NCBI GenBank assembly: GCA_021201095.1
Contig: JAJQFO010000036.1
Coordinates: 1-46,304, forward strand
DNA length: 46,304 bases
Direction of reading: 5' to 3'
Source of the DNA: Lachnospiraceae bacterium
Lineage (GTDB): Bacteria; Bacillota; Clostridia; Lachnospirales; Lachnospiraceae
This document shows, piece after piece, positions 1-5,797 of the stretch. The position numbers and the translations under genes are program-made. The notes under the pieces are model-generated. The model worked only from the letters and a program-made list of their open reading frames with translations. It did not search any database and had not been told where the DNA came from. Each line of letters opens with the position of its first letter. Positions within the stretch are counted from its first letter, which is position 1.

Positions 1-55
1 TTAGAGCAACCGGCTCATAACCGGTCGGTCCTGGGTTCGAGTCCCCGAAGGTCCA
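1..55 (+). tRNA. tRNA-Met (CAT), 5' end outside the window
   Basis: The anticodon stem CCGG/CCGG encloses the loop CTCATAA, giving anticodon CAT. A T-arm with TTCGAGT follows, and the acceptor strand ends GGTCC plus discriminator A. The 5' acceptor and most of the D arm lie before base 1. The sequence looks like elongator Met rather than initiator or Ile2, but the missing 5' half leaves that open. It is the first of three closely spaced host tRNAs. Confidence 0.85.
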
Positions 56-64
56 TTACATTAT

Positions 65-138
65 GGCCCAGTGGCTCAGTTGGTTAGAGCGCCGCCCTGT
101 CACGGCGGAGGTCGTGAGTTCGAGTCTCATCTGGGTCG
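65..138 (+). tRNA. tRNA-Asp (GTC)
   Basis: A full cloverleaf of 74 bases. The acceptor GGCCCAG pairs with CTGGGTC (one G-T pair), the discriminator is G, and the anticodon loop CTGTCAC gives GTC. No CCA is encoded. It lies 9 bases after tRNA-Met, probably in the same transcript. Confidence 0.95.
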
Positions 139-169
139 TTTGAGCATAGAGAATTTCTCTGTGCTCAAA
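139..169 (+). terminator. Rho-independent terminator of the tRNA operon
   Basis: A long hairpin starts directly after tRNA-Asp. The arm TTTGAGCATAGAGA pairs with TCTCTGTGCTCAAA, and a T-rich stretch follows. Confidence 0.75.
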
Positions 170-263
170 TGTTATTTTGCTTTTATCACATAAATGAGTG
201 CTTTGGTTACTGATGTTTTTCAGGTCTAATTTTATTTTGATATATTGTTCATATTAAGATTTT

Positions 264-347
264 GCCGGCTTGGCGGAATTGGCAGACGCAAGGGACTTAA
301 AATCCCTCGAGGGCAACTTCGTACCGGTTCAAGTCCGGTAGCCGGCA
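264..347 (+). tRNA. tRNA-Leu (TAA), likely phage attachment gene
   Basis: The acceptor GCCGGCT pairs with AGCCGGC and the discriminator is A. The anticodon loop CTTAAAA gives TAA. The variable arm is long, as in class II Leu tRNAs. The integrase gene ends 33 bases downstream and faces this tRNA, the classic layout for integration into a tRNA 3' end. Confidence 0.93.
325..347. other. Candidate attL core in the tRNA-Leu 3' end
   Basis: Inferred only from position: T-arm and acceptor 3' half of tRNA-Leu beside an inward-facing tyrosine integrase. A matching attR copy was looked for by eye to base 46304 and not found, so the core length is unknown. Confidence 0.4.
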
Positions 348-353
348 GTCGAT

Positions 354-378
354 AAAGCCCGTATTTACGGGCTTTTTT
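354..378. terminator. Terminator between tRNA-Leu and integrase
   Basis: A perfect inverted repeat, AAAGCCCGTA/TACGGGCTTT, is followed by a T run on the plus strand and preceded by A residues, so it can act in both directions. It ends the tRNA-Leu transcript and possibly the convergent integrase transcript. Confidence 0.75.
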
Positions 379-379
379 C

Positions 380-1450
380 TTATTCATCTTGCATGTCATC
401 TTGCATAAGCTTCGTGAAGTAATCATTCGCTTTTTGGTTCATTTCAGCAGCCTTTTTCTCCATCGTATGGCGGTAAACGTTCTTCAATACACCGTCGTTT
501 CCCCAGCCTCCGCGCTCCATGATATAGGCATCCGGGATCCCGAGGGCATGCTGAATGCTGGCGGAGTAATGTCTCAAGTCGTGGAAACGGAAATGCGGCA
601 GCCCGGCGCGGTGCAGACAGTTTTTGAATTTGTTCGTGATATTGTTCGGGGTCAGTTCGACGATCCGCCCGTCAATACCGGCCCACTTCTCGGCCACGAA
701 GTCCGGGTAAGGGATATACCTGTCGCCGGCATAGCTCTTCGGGGTTTTGGTGATCCATTCACCGGATTCCGTCATAACCATATTGCGGCAGACATGCACA
801 ATATTTCCGGTAATGTCCTTTGACTCCAGGGCAGAAATTTCCCCGCGGCGCATCGGCCCGAAAGCGGAAAGCAGCACGGGCATTTCCATTTCTGTTCCCT
901 TCACGGTATCAATCAGGCGCTGGATTTCCTCGTCTGAGGGAACGTAGATCTTCGGCCGGCGCTTCTTCGGCAGGTCGGTTTTGATAGCGAAGTTCGGGCG
1001 GTAGACACCCATGACGGCAGTCACAAGGCCGTGAGAATTTCGGACAGTTTTAGGGGCGTGCCGGGCAGACTCCAGATTTACCTCACGCTGGATATCTTCC
1101 TGGGTAATCTGCGAGATCTTTTTGTCCATCAGCCCCTGCATTTCCTGTTTACGGATCCTCTTATAGTCCATGATTGTCCGCGGGGACAGGACGGACTCCC
1201 TGGCCTCGATGTAACGATCCAGCGCAGTCCCGAAGGTGATGTCGTCAATCTTATTATCTTCCTTCTGCGCTGCCCAGTCCGCAGCCATTTTTTCACATTT
1301 CCGTTTTCCTTTAGTTGTTGGATCGTCACAGGTAAATGATTTGTAGACGCGCTTTTTCTTGATGGTCCCGTCTGGCTGCACAATCTCCTCAATATGGGAG
1401 AACACCTGACAGTTCCAGGATCCGGATGGCAGTTTCTTTGCAGTAGCCAT
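380..1450 (-). CDS. int: Tyrosine recombinase / phage integrase
   Basis: Site-specific recombinase that integrates and, with a directionality factor, excises the prophage. About 356 residues, normal for the family. It has an N-terminal arm-binding region, a core-binding SAM-like region (about residues 60-150) and a C-terminal catalytic domain. Visible catalytic residues are the first Arg in GPMRRGE (about 201), HDLRH (about 290-294) and the nucleophile Tyr in NVYRH (about 326). The start is the ATG at 1450, preceded by AAGGAGG; a longer frame to 1486 lacks a good ribosome binding site. It reads toward tRNA-Leu. No excisionase was recognised. Confidence 0.95.
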   Translation of the reverse strand: MATAKKLPSGSWNCQVFSHIEEIVQPDGTIKKKRVYKSFTCDDPTTKGKRKCEKMAADWAAQKEDNKIDDITFGTALDRYIEARESVLSPRTIMDYKRIRKQEMQGLMDKKISQITQEDIQREVNLESARHAPKTVRNSHGLVTAVMGVYRPNFAIKTDLPKKRRPKIYVPSDEEIQRLIDTVKGTEMEMPVLLSAFGPMRRGEISALESKDITGNIVHVCRNMVMTESGEWITKTPKSYAGDRYIPYPDFVAEKWAGIDGRIVELTPNNITNKFKNCLHRAGLPHFRFHDLRHYSASIQHALGIPDAYIMERGGWGNDGVLKNVYRHTMEKKAAEMNQKANDYFTKLMQDDMQDE

Positions 1451-1612
1451 AAAAATATCCTCCTTGCTGTAAAATTTGCTGTACAAACTCCAGAGGATTG
1501 TGGTATAATTTCCTTGCTTTCCACAGCAAAGGATATACCATTATCCTCTATAAAAACGCTCGGTGCGCCAACACTGGGCGGTTTTATTATTTTATCGTGA
1601 TGCAAAAATATT

Positions 1613-1640
1613 TTGACATACGAATAAAAACTGTTATAAT
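1613..1640 (+). promoter_or_regulatory. Promoter of antisense RNA 1
   Basis: Consensus TTGACA (1613-1618), a 16-base spacer and TATAAT (1635-1640). No convincing ORF follows. The transcript would run into the 3' end of the minus-strand peptide gene at 1740-1823. The 1451-1612 gap before it holds the integrase leader; nothing else was recognised there. Confidence 0.75.
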
Positions 1641-1646
1641 ATGCTT

Positions 1647-1753
1647 AACAAGGGAGCCGGAAGGGAACCATCACTTCCCCGACCCGGCGTTAACATTTAC
1701 CTAAGAGATAGCCGCCAACTTTTCCAGAGTACAGGACGGCTATTTCTTATTTT
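1647..1753 (+). ncRNA. Putative type I antitoxin RNA 1
   Basis: The ends are estimated from the promoter and from a hairpin ATAGCCG (1708-1714)/CGGCTAT (1737-1743) followed by a T-rich run. The RNA begins TTAACAAG..AGCC, shared with the two following units. Its 3' end overlaps the peptide gene 1740-1823 on the other strand, the arrangement of TxpA/RatA and BsrG/SR4. Function is inferred from that layout. Confidence 0.55.
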
Positions 1754-1823
1754 TCATGTCCAGAATCGCGATGACTAAAGAAACAATTGTCAGAAAAACC
1801 ATGATTCCTTCGTATGTACTCAT
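1740..1823 (-). CDS. Holin-like type I toxin peptide, copy 1
   Basis: A 27-residue peptide, MSTYEGIMVFL...KNKK: polar start with the MSTYE signature, one hydrophobic helix of about 18 residues, and a Lys-rich end. This matches the small holin-like toxin (Hol_Tox, TxpA/BsrE-like) pattern of Firmicutes prophages, which act at the membrane. A very strong SD (GGGGAGGGGG) precedes the ATG. The plus-strand RNA at 1647-1753 overlaps its 3' end. It is too short for ordinary gene callers. Confidence 0.7.
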   Translation of the reverse strand: MSTYEGIMVFLTIVSLVIAILDMKNKK

Positions 1824-1872
1824 AATAATCCCCCTCCCCGCTAGGTACTCGGATCAGGTGAGAGACGTCCCC

Positions 1873-1971
1873 CGGCTCCCCGGTTAAGCATATTATGTTG
1901 TCAAGGTACTTTTGCGCCGGCGCAAATGAATCTTGATTTTAGAAATATTTTTCTTGAAAATCGAAATTTTT
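1873..1971. repeat. 98-bp direct repeat, copy A (divergent control region)
   Basis: Almost identical to 2244-2342. It carries the likely minus-strand start of toxin mRNA 1 (-10-like CATAAT, complement of 1892-1897) and the perfect palindrome TTTGCGCCGGCGCAAA at 1911-1926. The promoter of antisense RNA 2 begins just to its right. The minus strand also has TTGACA directly beside the CATAAT, too close to be its -35, so toxin promoter geometry is unusual. Confidence 0.8.
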
Positions 1972-1984
1972 TACTTGCAGAATG

Positions 1985-2014
1985 TTGACAATTTCCTTGT
2001 GTGGGAATTATAAT
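1985..2014 (+). promoter_or_regulatory. Promoter of antisense RNA 2
   Basis: TTGACA (1985-1990), an 18-base spacer and TATAAT (2009-2014), reading toward the 3' end of the second toxin peptide. Confidence 0.75.
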
Positions 2015-2020
2015 ACATTT

Positions 2021-2116
2021 AACAAGAGAGCCGAACGCTGATGTAGCCAGCCGCCGGCAAATCAATGGTACAAAAAGTAGCGCGTTAGTTTGCTGGACTG
2101 AGAGCGCTACTTTTTG
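2021..2116 (+). ncRNA. Putative type I antitoxin RNA 2
   Basis: Begins near TTTAACAAGAGAGCC and ends in a strong bidirectional terminator, AAAAAGTAGCGC (2072-2083)/GCGCTACTTTTT (2104-2115). Its last bases overlap the 3' end of the toxin gene 2107-2193. Ends are estimated, not measured. Confidence 0.55.
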
Positions 2117-2193
2117 CGTGTAATCGTGACGACAAGAGTTATTACAGCGCAAAGCATAATTACAAACTGGATCAAATCCGAATATGTAACCAT
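2107..2193 (-). CDS. Holin-like type I toxin peptide, copy 2
   Basis: A 28-residue peptide, MVTYSDLIQFV...TRKK, with one transmembrane helix and a basic end. Same plan as copies 1 and 3 but with clearly different residues, so this is divergence within an array and not a recent duplication of the coding part. SD GAAAGGGG lies upstream of the ATG. The stop codon lies inside the terminator stem shared with the antisense RNA. Confidence 0.65.
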   Translation of the reverse strand: MVTYSDLIQFVIMLCAVITLVVTITRKK

Positions 2194-2243
2194 CAGCAAC
2201 AGCCCCTTTCTTTTGCAAGTCCAGCGCTGACGTACCGCCCTTT

Positions 2244-2342
2244 CGGCTCCCCGGTTAAGCATATTATGTTGTCAAGGTACTTTTGCGCCGGCGCAAATGA
2301 ATCTTGATTTTAGAAATATTTTTCTTGAAAATCGAAATTTTT
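2244..2342. repeat. 98-bp direct repeat, copy B (divergent control region)
   Basis: Second copy of 1873-1971, with the palindrome TTTGCGCCGGCGCAAA at 2282-2297 and the minus-strand CATAAT at 2263-2268. A third, diverged copy lies near 2620-2670, where the minus -10 becomes TATAAT and the palindrome has one changed base. Confidence 0.8.
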
Positions 2343-2354
2343 ACCTGCTGAATG

Positions 2355-2384
2355 TTGACATTTTTGCGATCAGAGCCTTATAAT
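2355..2384 (+). promoter_or_regulatory. Promoter of antisense RNA 3
   Basis: TTGACA (2355-2360), an 18-base spacer and TATAAT (2379-2384), placed as in the second unit. Confidence 0.75.
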
Positions 2385-2390
2385 ACATTT

Positions 2391-2490
2391 AACAAGACAG
2401 CCAGTAAGGGAGGTTAAGGCTCCCCACTCTGGCAAATATTAGCTAAGGAACAGCCGCTTACTTTACCAGGGTAGGGCGGCTATTTCTTAT
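2391..2490 (+). ncRNA. Putative type I antitoxin RNA 3
   Basis: The 5' part can fold as a hairpin (GCCAG..GGGAG with CTCCCC..CTGGC). The 3' part has AGCCGC (2452-2457)/GCGGCT (2476-2481) followed by a T-rich run. It overlaps the 3' end of toxin gene 2480-2563. Confidence 0.55.
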
Positions 2491-2563
2491 GGGTATATGT
2501 AAGTATGGATACGATCAGGTTTGTCACCGCAATGATCACCATTAGCATCTCATAATCACTCAT
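2480..2563 (-). CDS. Holin-like type I toxin peptide, copy 3
   Basis: A 27-residue peptide, MSDYEMLMVIIA...THKK, with the MSxYE-type start, one hydrophobic helix and a Lys-rich tail. SD GAAGGGA precedes the ATG. Its probable minus -10 is a perfect TATAAT (complement of 2633-2638). Third unit of the array and nearest to the repressor operon. Confidence 0.7.
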   Translation of the reverse strand: MSDYEMLMVIIAVTNLIVSILTYTHKK

Positions 2564-2674
2564 AAGCATCCCTTCCTGTCAAGACTCAGGGTGGGGAACC
2601 ACAGCCGCTCTGCTGGCTGCCCAGTTAAATGTATTATATTGTCAATGTACTTTTGCTCCGGCGCAAATCCATCA

Positions 2675-3154
2675 TTATAAAGAATCATCCAGAAAACTTA
2701 TCTTTCTCATAATAATCAGCGATGGCTCAAAAATAATCACGTAGTTATCAATTTGTACGCTGATTTCATATTTTTCACGGTAGCAATCCACGGCTTCCTG
2801 CAAAAATTCTTCTGTAACATCCAGGTATTCCGCAGCCTCAAATCTGTTTTTACATCCGTATTTATAGGCTTCGATCAGACCGATCAGGCCGATCTTCTGG
2901 TCATACGCCCACAGCCTCGCGCGTAGCTCCTGCTTGCGGTTTTTGACAGTCTCCTGGTTGAGTATGTCACCGGAGCTTGTGTAGTAGTGTCCCAATTCTT
3001 CGGCAAGGACACACGACTTTTCAGCCTGCGTTCTCAGATCGCGATTAATGGCAATTCTGTTGCCTCGGATCCGTCCACCATATCCAGGTATATCTTTTTC
3101 TTTCACGATCAGACGTTCTTTGTCTGCCTGAATCAACATTTGTTCGTATGTCAC
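2675..3154 (-). CDS. ImmA/IrrE-type metallopeptidase
   Basis: About 159 residues. ImmA proteases cut the phage or ICE repressor when activated by DNA damage, causing induction. The family-like start (VTYEQML), the GNRIAI strand and the LAEELGHYY helix are visible; the usual HExxH reads EELGH here, as in some phage members, so the zinc site is slightly atypical. The GTG at 3154 is chosen because it follows GGGAG with good spacing and gives the usual family N-terminus; an ATG at 3178 is the alternative. It lies 4 bases after the repressor stop and is co-transcribed with it. Confidence 0.85.
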   Translation of the reverse strand: MTYEQMLIQADKERLIVKEKDIPGYGGRIRGNRIAINRDLRTQAEKSCVLAEELGHYYTSSGDILNQETVKNRKQELRARLWAYDQKIGLIGLIEAYKYGCKNRFEAAEYLDVTEEFLQEAVDCYREKYEISVQIDNYVIIFEPSLIIMRKISFLDDSL

Positions 3155-3158
3155 ACGA

Positions 3159-3629
3159 TCACTCCCATTCACTGTCATCAGCCATAATATCATCTGCGTG
3201 CTGTTTCTGCTCCGGAGTTGCTCCGGCGGGATCTTCATGTGCGGCGTTCAGTAGTACAAAGGATTCTGAGTTGATCTGGCTCTCCAGGCTGGCGATCTGC
3301 TCTACTCGGTCAGATTCCCACTGGATGACTGTATCCACATGCTTGCGGCCTACCTGATCAAGGGAGCGGTATTTTTCTATTAATGCAACCTCTGGACTGC
3401 TAAGGGATATACCACCAAAAATATCCATGGGGTTATCGCATTTATATATTCTACAAAGAGCTACGAAAACATCTGCATTTGGCATACTCAGCCCACTTTC
3501 GTATCCATATAAGGTTTTGGCTGAAATATTAATATCATATTCCGTTAACATCTCAACGATTTCATTTGCAGAGTATGCAGATGTTTTTCTAAGTTGCTTT
3601 AAACAGTTCGCGATATTTTGCTTGCTCAT
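3159..3629 (-). CDS. XRE-family lysogeny repressor (CI-like)
   Basis: A 156-residue protein. The N-terminal 65 residues form a helix-turn-helix of the XRE type (KTSAYSANEIVEML through KTLYGYESGLSMPNADVF). The C-terminal half is charged and probably mediates oligomerisation and contact with ImmA. The ATG at 3629 follows GGAGGTG; a longer frame to 3668 runs into the promoter. It is divergent from the Cro-like gene at 3800, with three operators between them, which identifies it as the main repressor. Confidence 0.88.
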   Translation of the reverse strand: MSKQNIANCLKQLRKTSAYSANEIVEMLTEYDINISAKTLYGYESGLSMPNADVFVALCRIYKCDNPMDIFGGISLSSPEVALIEKYRSLDQVGRKHVDTVIQWESDRVEQIASLESQINSESFVLLNAAHEDPAGATPEQKQHADDIMADDSEWE

Positions 3630-3658
3630 TTCTACACCTCCGTTTCTCTGATGGACAA

Positions 3659-3687
3659 ATAATAGCACGATTTTTTCACACTGTAAA
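3659..3687 (-). promoter_or_regulatory. Repressor promoter (PRM-like)
   Basis: On the minus strand: TTTACA (complement of 3682-3687), a 17-base spacer and TATTAT (complement of 3659-3664). Operator O1 ends the upstream side of this promoter. Confidence 0.7.
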
Positions 3688-3693
3688 TAAAAA

Positions 3694-3783
3694 TCTTAGC
3701 AAGTAAGAAAAATATTTTCAAAAATCTATTGACAATCTTAGAAACTAGGAATATATTATTGTCAAGTTCTTAGAAACTAAGAA
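3694..3783. promoter_or_regulatory. Three repressor operators O1-O3
   Basis: Three 16-base near-palindromes of consensus TCTTAGNAANTARGAA: O1 3694-3709 (TCTTAGCAAGTAAGAA), O2 3736-3751 (TCTTAGAAACTAGGAA) and O3 3768-3783 (TCTTAGAAACTAAGAA). O2 fills the spacer of the rightward promoter and O3 lies just downstream of it, so bound repressor would block the Cro-like gene. Spacing and divergence resemble a lambda-type switch. Confidence 0.8.
3729..3757 (+). promoter_or_regulatory. Rightward early promoter (PR-like)
   Basis: TTGACA (3729-3734), a 17-base spacer that contains operator O2, and TATATT (3752-3757). It drives the Cro-like gene and probably the early region. Confidence 0.75.
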
Positions 3784-3799
3784 ATAGGAGGTGATAGAA

Positions 3800-4024
3800 T
3801 TGAATGTGACTAAGAATATTGCGAAATATGTAAAAGATATCGGCGTTAATCTTTCCGAGCTTTCAAGAAAATCAGGAGTGCCATACGGAGTTCTATATGC
3901 AAGTATCGGAGACGAAAATCGAGGAAGAGACTTGAGAGCGGATGAGCTTACAAATATTTGCTTCGTTCTCCGAATCAACCCCATGGATTTTGCCGATGAA
4001 CCAAAAAAGGAGTCAGCAGTATAA
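3800..4024 (+). CDS. Cro-like XRE transcriptional regulator
   Basis: A 74-residue helix-turn-helix protein (LSELSRKSGVPYGVLYAS through LTNICFVLRINPMDF). The start is taken as the TTG at 3800, since AGGAGG at 3787-3792 is then 7-8 bases upstream; the GTG at 3791 would lie inside the SD. It is divergent from the repressor across three operators and probably antagonises it early in lytic growth. The last codons and the downstream leader are duplicated near 5150. Confidence 0.8.
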   Translation: MNVTKNIAKYVKDIGVNLSELSRKSGVPYGVLYASIGDENRGRDLRADELTNICFVLRINPMDFADEPKKESAV

Positions 4025-4110
4025 ACCCGCGATCCTTACCCAGGTAAGGATAATACAAAAATATTGAACTGCCTGTTGACAGTTCAATAAAGAGAATGAA
4101 TGAGGAGGTG
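4011..4110 (+). repeat. Duplicated leader, copy 1 (pair at 5150-5248)
   Basis: About 100 bases repeated with one indel and one or two changes at 5150-5248. Each copy holds two hairpins: ATCCTTACC/GGTAAGGAT with a 2-base loop, and ATTGAACTG/CAGTTCAAT. Both end at a GAGGAGGTG ribosome binding site of a different small gene. Copy 1 includes the end of the Cro-like gene, so copy 2 is the derived one. Confidence 0.85.
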
Positions 4111-4116
4111 AGAGAA

Positions 4117-4302
4117 ATGGATCTGAGCAAAGAAATAAATGCCTTGATCGAAAAGCAGTACAACGAAATAAAGCAAAGCGGAAAGGTTAATTCTGGGATA
4201 GAGAAGATAGTTAAAGAAATCAGATGGGAAGAACCCAGCCTTGCACAGCATGTATATAACAGATTGATAAGACTGGCTAAGGACAACGGCGATCTGCCGT
4301 AA
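4117..4302 (+). CDS. Small acidic/basic helical protein, unknown function
   Basis: A 61-residue protein starting MDLSKEINAL. The ATG at 4117 is 7 bases after GAGGAGGTG; an upstream ATG at 4096 overlaps that SD and is less likely. It is predicted to be mostly helical (KEINALIEKQYNEIK) with no membrane segment. I do not recognise the family. It sits directly behind leader copy 1. Confidence 0.6.
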   Translation: MDLSKEINALIEKQYNEIKQSGKVNSGIEKIVKEIRWEEPSLAQHVYNRLIRLAKDNGDLP

Positions 4303-4321
4303 AGACAGACCACCAGTGTAG

Positions 4322-4582
4322 TTATGAAAGTATGATTTTCACGACCGCCTGTGAATTATAGGCAGTGGAATATTCATGATTCAGATAAAAATAATCGCCA
4401 GCAACGAAAGCGTCCATTATTGATGGAATCAAACCATTGTGAGTATGATTCCAAACTTCAACAGATTCAGCCATAGATGCGCTTGACTTTTCAAGTTCGT
4501 TTCTGACAATCGGGGTAATTAAATCTCCTTCATGAATTTCGAGCATACTTTTATCAGAAAAATAAAGAGTTGCCTTATTCAT
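4322..4582 (-). CDS. Small phage protein, unknown function
   Basis: An 86-residue protein starting MNKATLYFSDKSM, followed by an acidic helix and a C-terminal mixed part (DYFYLNHEYSTAY). The ATG at 4582 follows GAAAGGAG; the frame extends further upstream but without a ribosome binding site. It has its own promoter and operator-like palindrome at 4603-4660, one of three copies in this region. Convergent with the gene at 4117. Family not recognised. Confidence 0.65.
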   Translation of the reverse strand: MNKATLYFSDKSMLEIHEGDLITPIVRNELEKSSASMAESVEVWNHTHNGLIPSIMDAFVAGDYFYLNHEYSTAYNSQAVVKIILS

Positions 4583-4602
4583 TATGTTTTCTCCTTTCTT
4601 CG

Positions 4603-4660
4603 ATACTCGGCATGGCAGTGCCTGTATCGCAAGAATAGGAGCGGGAGACAGGAAAGTCAA
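4603..4660 (-). promoter_or_regulatory. Minus promoter plus palindrome, copy 1
   Basis: On the minus strand: TTGACT (complement of 4655-4660), a 17-base spacer and TATTCT (complement of 4632-4637). At the expected transcription start is an imperfect palindrome of the form ATAC-GGCA-TGCC-GTAT (4603-4627). The same cassette recurs at 5060-5117 and 5710-5767, each serving a different small minus-strand gene. Confidence 0.7.
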
Positions 4661-4727
4661 TAAAGAAGTTCGACATCTGCGGATGGTCGGATGAAGCAGC
4701 AGTATAGGGGAAAGCAGGTGAAGGAAG

Positions 4728-4898
4728 ATGACAGATGCGGATAACTGCATACAGAGAGCGGCAGAAATTGAAAAACTGAAGGGACAGATATTTGATATAG
4801 AGAAACGGCTCCAAACCTTAGAGGAGAGAATGGAGCCGCGCATAACGATTACCATGGATGGAAATAACATTAGCCCTCGTCCGGGCAGTCCATCTTGA
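4728..4898 (+). CDS. Short coiled-coil protein
   Basis: A 56-residue protein, MTDADNCIQRAAEIEKL..., with heptad-like spacing (AEIEKLKGQIFDIEKRL) and a Pro-rich tail. SD GAAGGAAG precedes the ATG. The last 29 bases overlap the 3' end of the minus-strand gene 4870-5037. Function unknown. Confidence 0.5.
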   Translation: MTDADNCIQRAAEIEKLKGQIFDIEKRLQTLEERMEPRITITMDGNNISPRPGSPS

Positions 4899-5037
4899 TA
4901 GCAGCCAAAGCGGATTTATAAGCAGCCTTGTAGCAATCATAAATGTCAAATGATTCAGTAGAGTGCTTAGTACTGTCGTATTGGATATAAATTGTTGCAA
5001 CCGCTATATCATGAGCACGCTTTTCTGTGTCAGTCAT
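4870..5037 (-). CDS. Small phage protein, unknown function
   Basis: A 55-residue protein, MTDTEKRAHDIAVATIYIQY...CPDEG. The ATG at 5037 follows AGGAGGAG. It resembles short phage proteins with a helical region around DIYDCYKAAYKSAL. It is driven by the second copy of the repeated promoter cassette and overlaps the 3' end of the plus-strand gene 4728-4898. Confidence 0.65.
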   Translation of the reverse strand: MTDTEKRAHDIAVATIYIQYDSTKHSTESFDIYDCYKAAYKSALAAIKMDCPDEG

Positions 5038-5059
5038 TTTAAATCATCTCCTCCTATAA

Positions 5060-5117
5060 ATACTCGGCATGGCAGTGCCTGTATCACAAGAATAGGAGCA
5101 GATGACAGAAATGTCAA
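5060..5117 (-). promoter_or_regulatory. Minus promoter plus palindrome, copy 2
   Basis: TTGACA (complement of 5112-5117), a 17-base spacer, TATTCT (complement of 5089-5094) and the palindrome at 5060-5084. Best -35 of the three copies. Confidence 0.7.
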
Positions 5118-5149
5118 TAAAGAAGTCCGGTATCCACGATTGCCAGACG

Positions 5150-5248
5150 AGTCAGCAGTATAAACCCGCGATCCTTACCCAGGTAAGGATAATACAAAAT
5201 ATTGAACTGCCTGTTGACAGTTCAATAGAGAGAATGAATGAGGAGGTG
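5150..5248 (+). repeat. Duplicated leader, copy 2
   Basis: Near-identical to 4011-4110, including the stop-proximal codons of the Cro-like gene, both hairpins and the GAGGAGGTG site. Here it leads into the gene at 5254. Confidence 0.85.
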
Positions 5249-5253
5249 AAGGA

Positions 5254-5385
5254 ATGCTGACGGATGACGAAAAAGAATTCTATGAGAAGATATCCCAGAT
5301 TGAGCACAAGGGTTTCCAAAAAGGAATCCTGGCGGGCTTTTTTATGGCAATGGCTATAGCAATCCTAGTCGCCATAATTCTATAA
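5254..5385 (+). CDS. Small single-pass membrane protein
   Basis: A 43-residue protein, MLTDDEKEFYEKIS..., with an acidic N-terminal helix and one C-terminal transmembrane helix (ILAGFFMAMAIAILVAIIL). Strong SD from leader copy 2. Its 3' end overlaps the convergent gene 5354-5689 by 32 bases. Function unknown. Confidence 0.55.
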   Translation: MLTDDEKEFYEKISQIEHKGFQKGILAGFFMAMAIAILVAIIL

Positions 5386-5689
5386 AAGCGTTTCCGATCA
5401 GCCCGATCAGCGAGATGGTGATGGCAATCCAGTTTGGGAGATCGTGGATACGTTTTTCACGGCGGTAGATTTTATAACGTCTGTACTGGTCGGAAATTGA
5501 GTAGATGCCTTTGTAGATTGGGAAGCCATCCTGGTCTATATCTGGCTCCGAAGTATCGATTATGAATTGATATTCATAATAAAGACTTTGAAAACATTTG
5601 ATTCGTTCAGCTGGCTGTTGCCTTTGAAAGATGAAAGTAAAGAGCGAACGCTTTTCTTCTGGAAGAAGATGAATGTCATCAAAATTCAT
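5354..5689 (-). CDS. Small protein with C-terminal membrane helix
   Basis: A 111-residue protein, MNFDDIHLLPEEKRSL.... A charged soluble region is followed by one hydrophobic segment near residues 88-108 (NWIAITISLIGLIGNAFI). SD GGAGGA lies before the ATG at 5689. The third repeated promoter cassette lies upstream at 5710-5767. Family not recognised. Confidence 0.65.
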   Translation of the reverse strand: MNFDDIHLLPEEKRSLFTFIFQRQQPAERIKCFQSLYYEYQFIIDTSEPDIDQDGFPIYKGIYSISDQYRRYKIYRREKRIHDLPNWIAITISLIGLIGNAFIELWRLGLL

Positions 5690-5709
5690 AAGATATCCTC
5701 CTTTCTATG

Positions 5710-5767
5710 ATACTCGGCATGGCAGTGCCTGTATCACAAGAATAGGAGCAGGAGAAAGGAAAGTCAA
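5710..5767 (-). promoter_or_regulatory. Minus promoter plus palindrome, copy 3
   Basis: TTGACT (complement of 5762-5767), a 17-base spacer, TATTCT (complement of 5739-5744) and the palindrome at 5710-5734. Confidence 0.7.
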
Positions 5768-5797
5768 TAAAAACTAACATGGGAGGCAGTAAAAAAT

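Noticed and set aside
389-1339. Plus-strand frames opposite the integrase
   Set aside because: Shadows of a well-supported integrase; no SD and no family pattern.
1901-2218. 105-codon minus-strand frame covering the second toxin region
   Set aside because: It contains the toxin 2 region in another frame, runs through a terminator, a repeat and a promoter, and has no plausible start.
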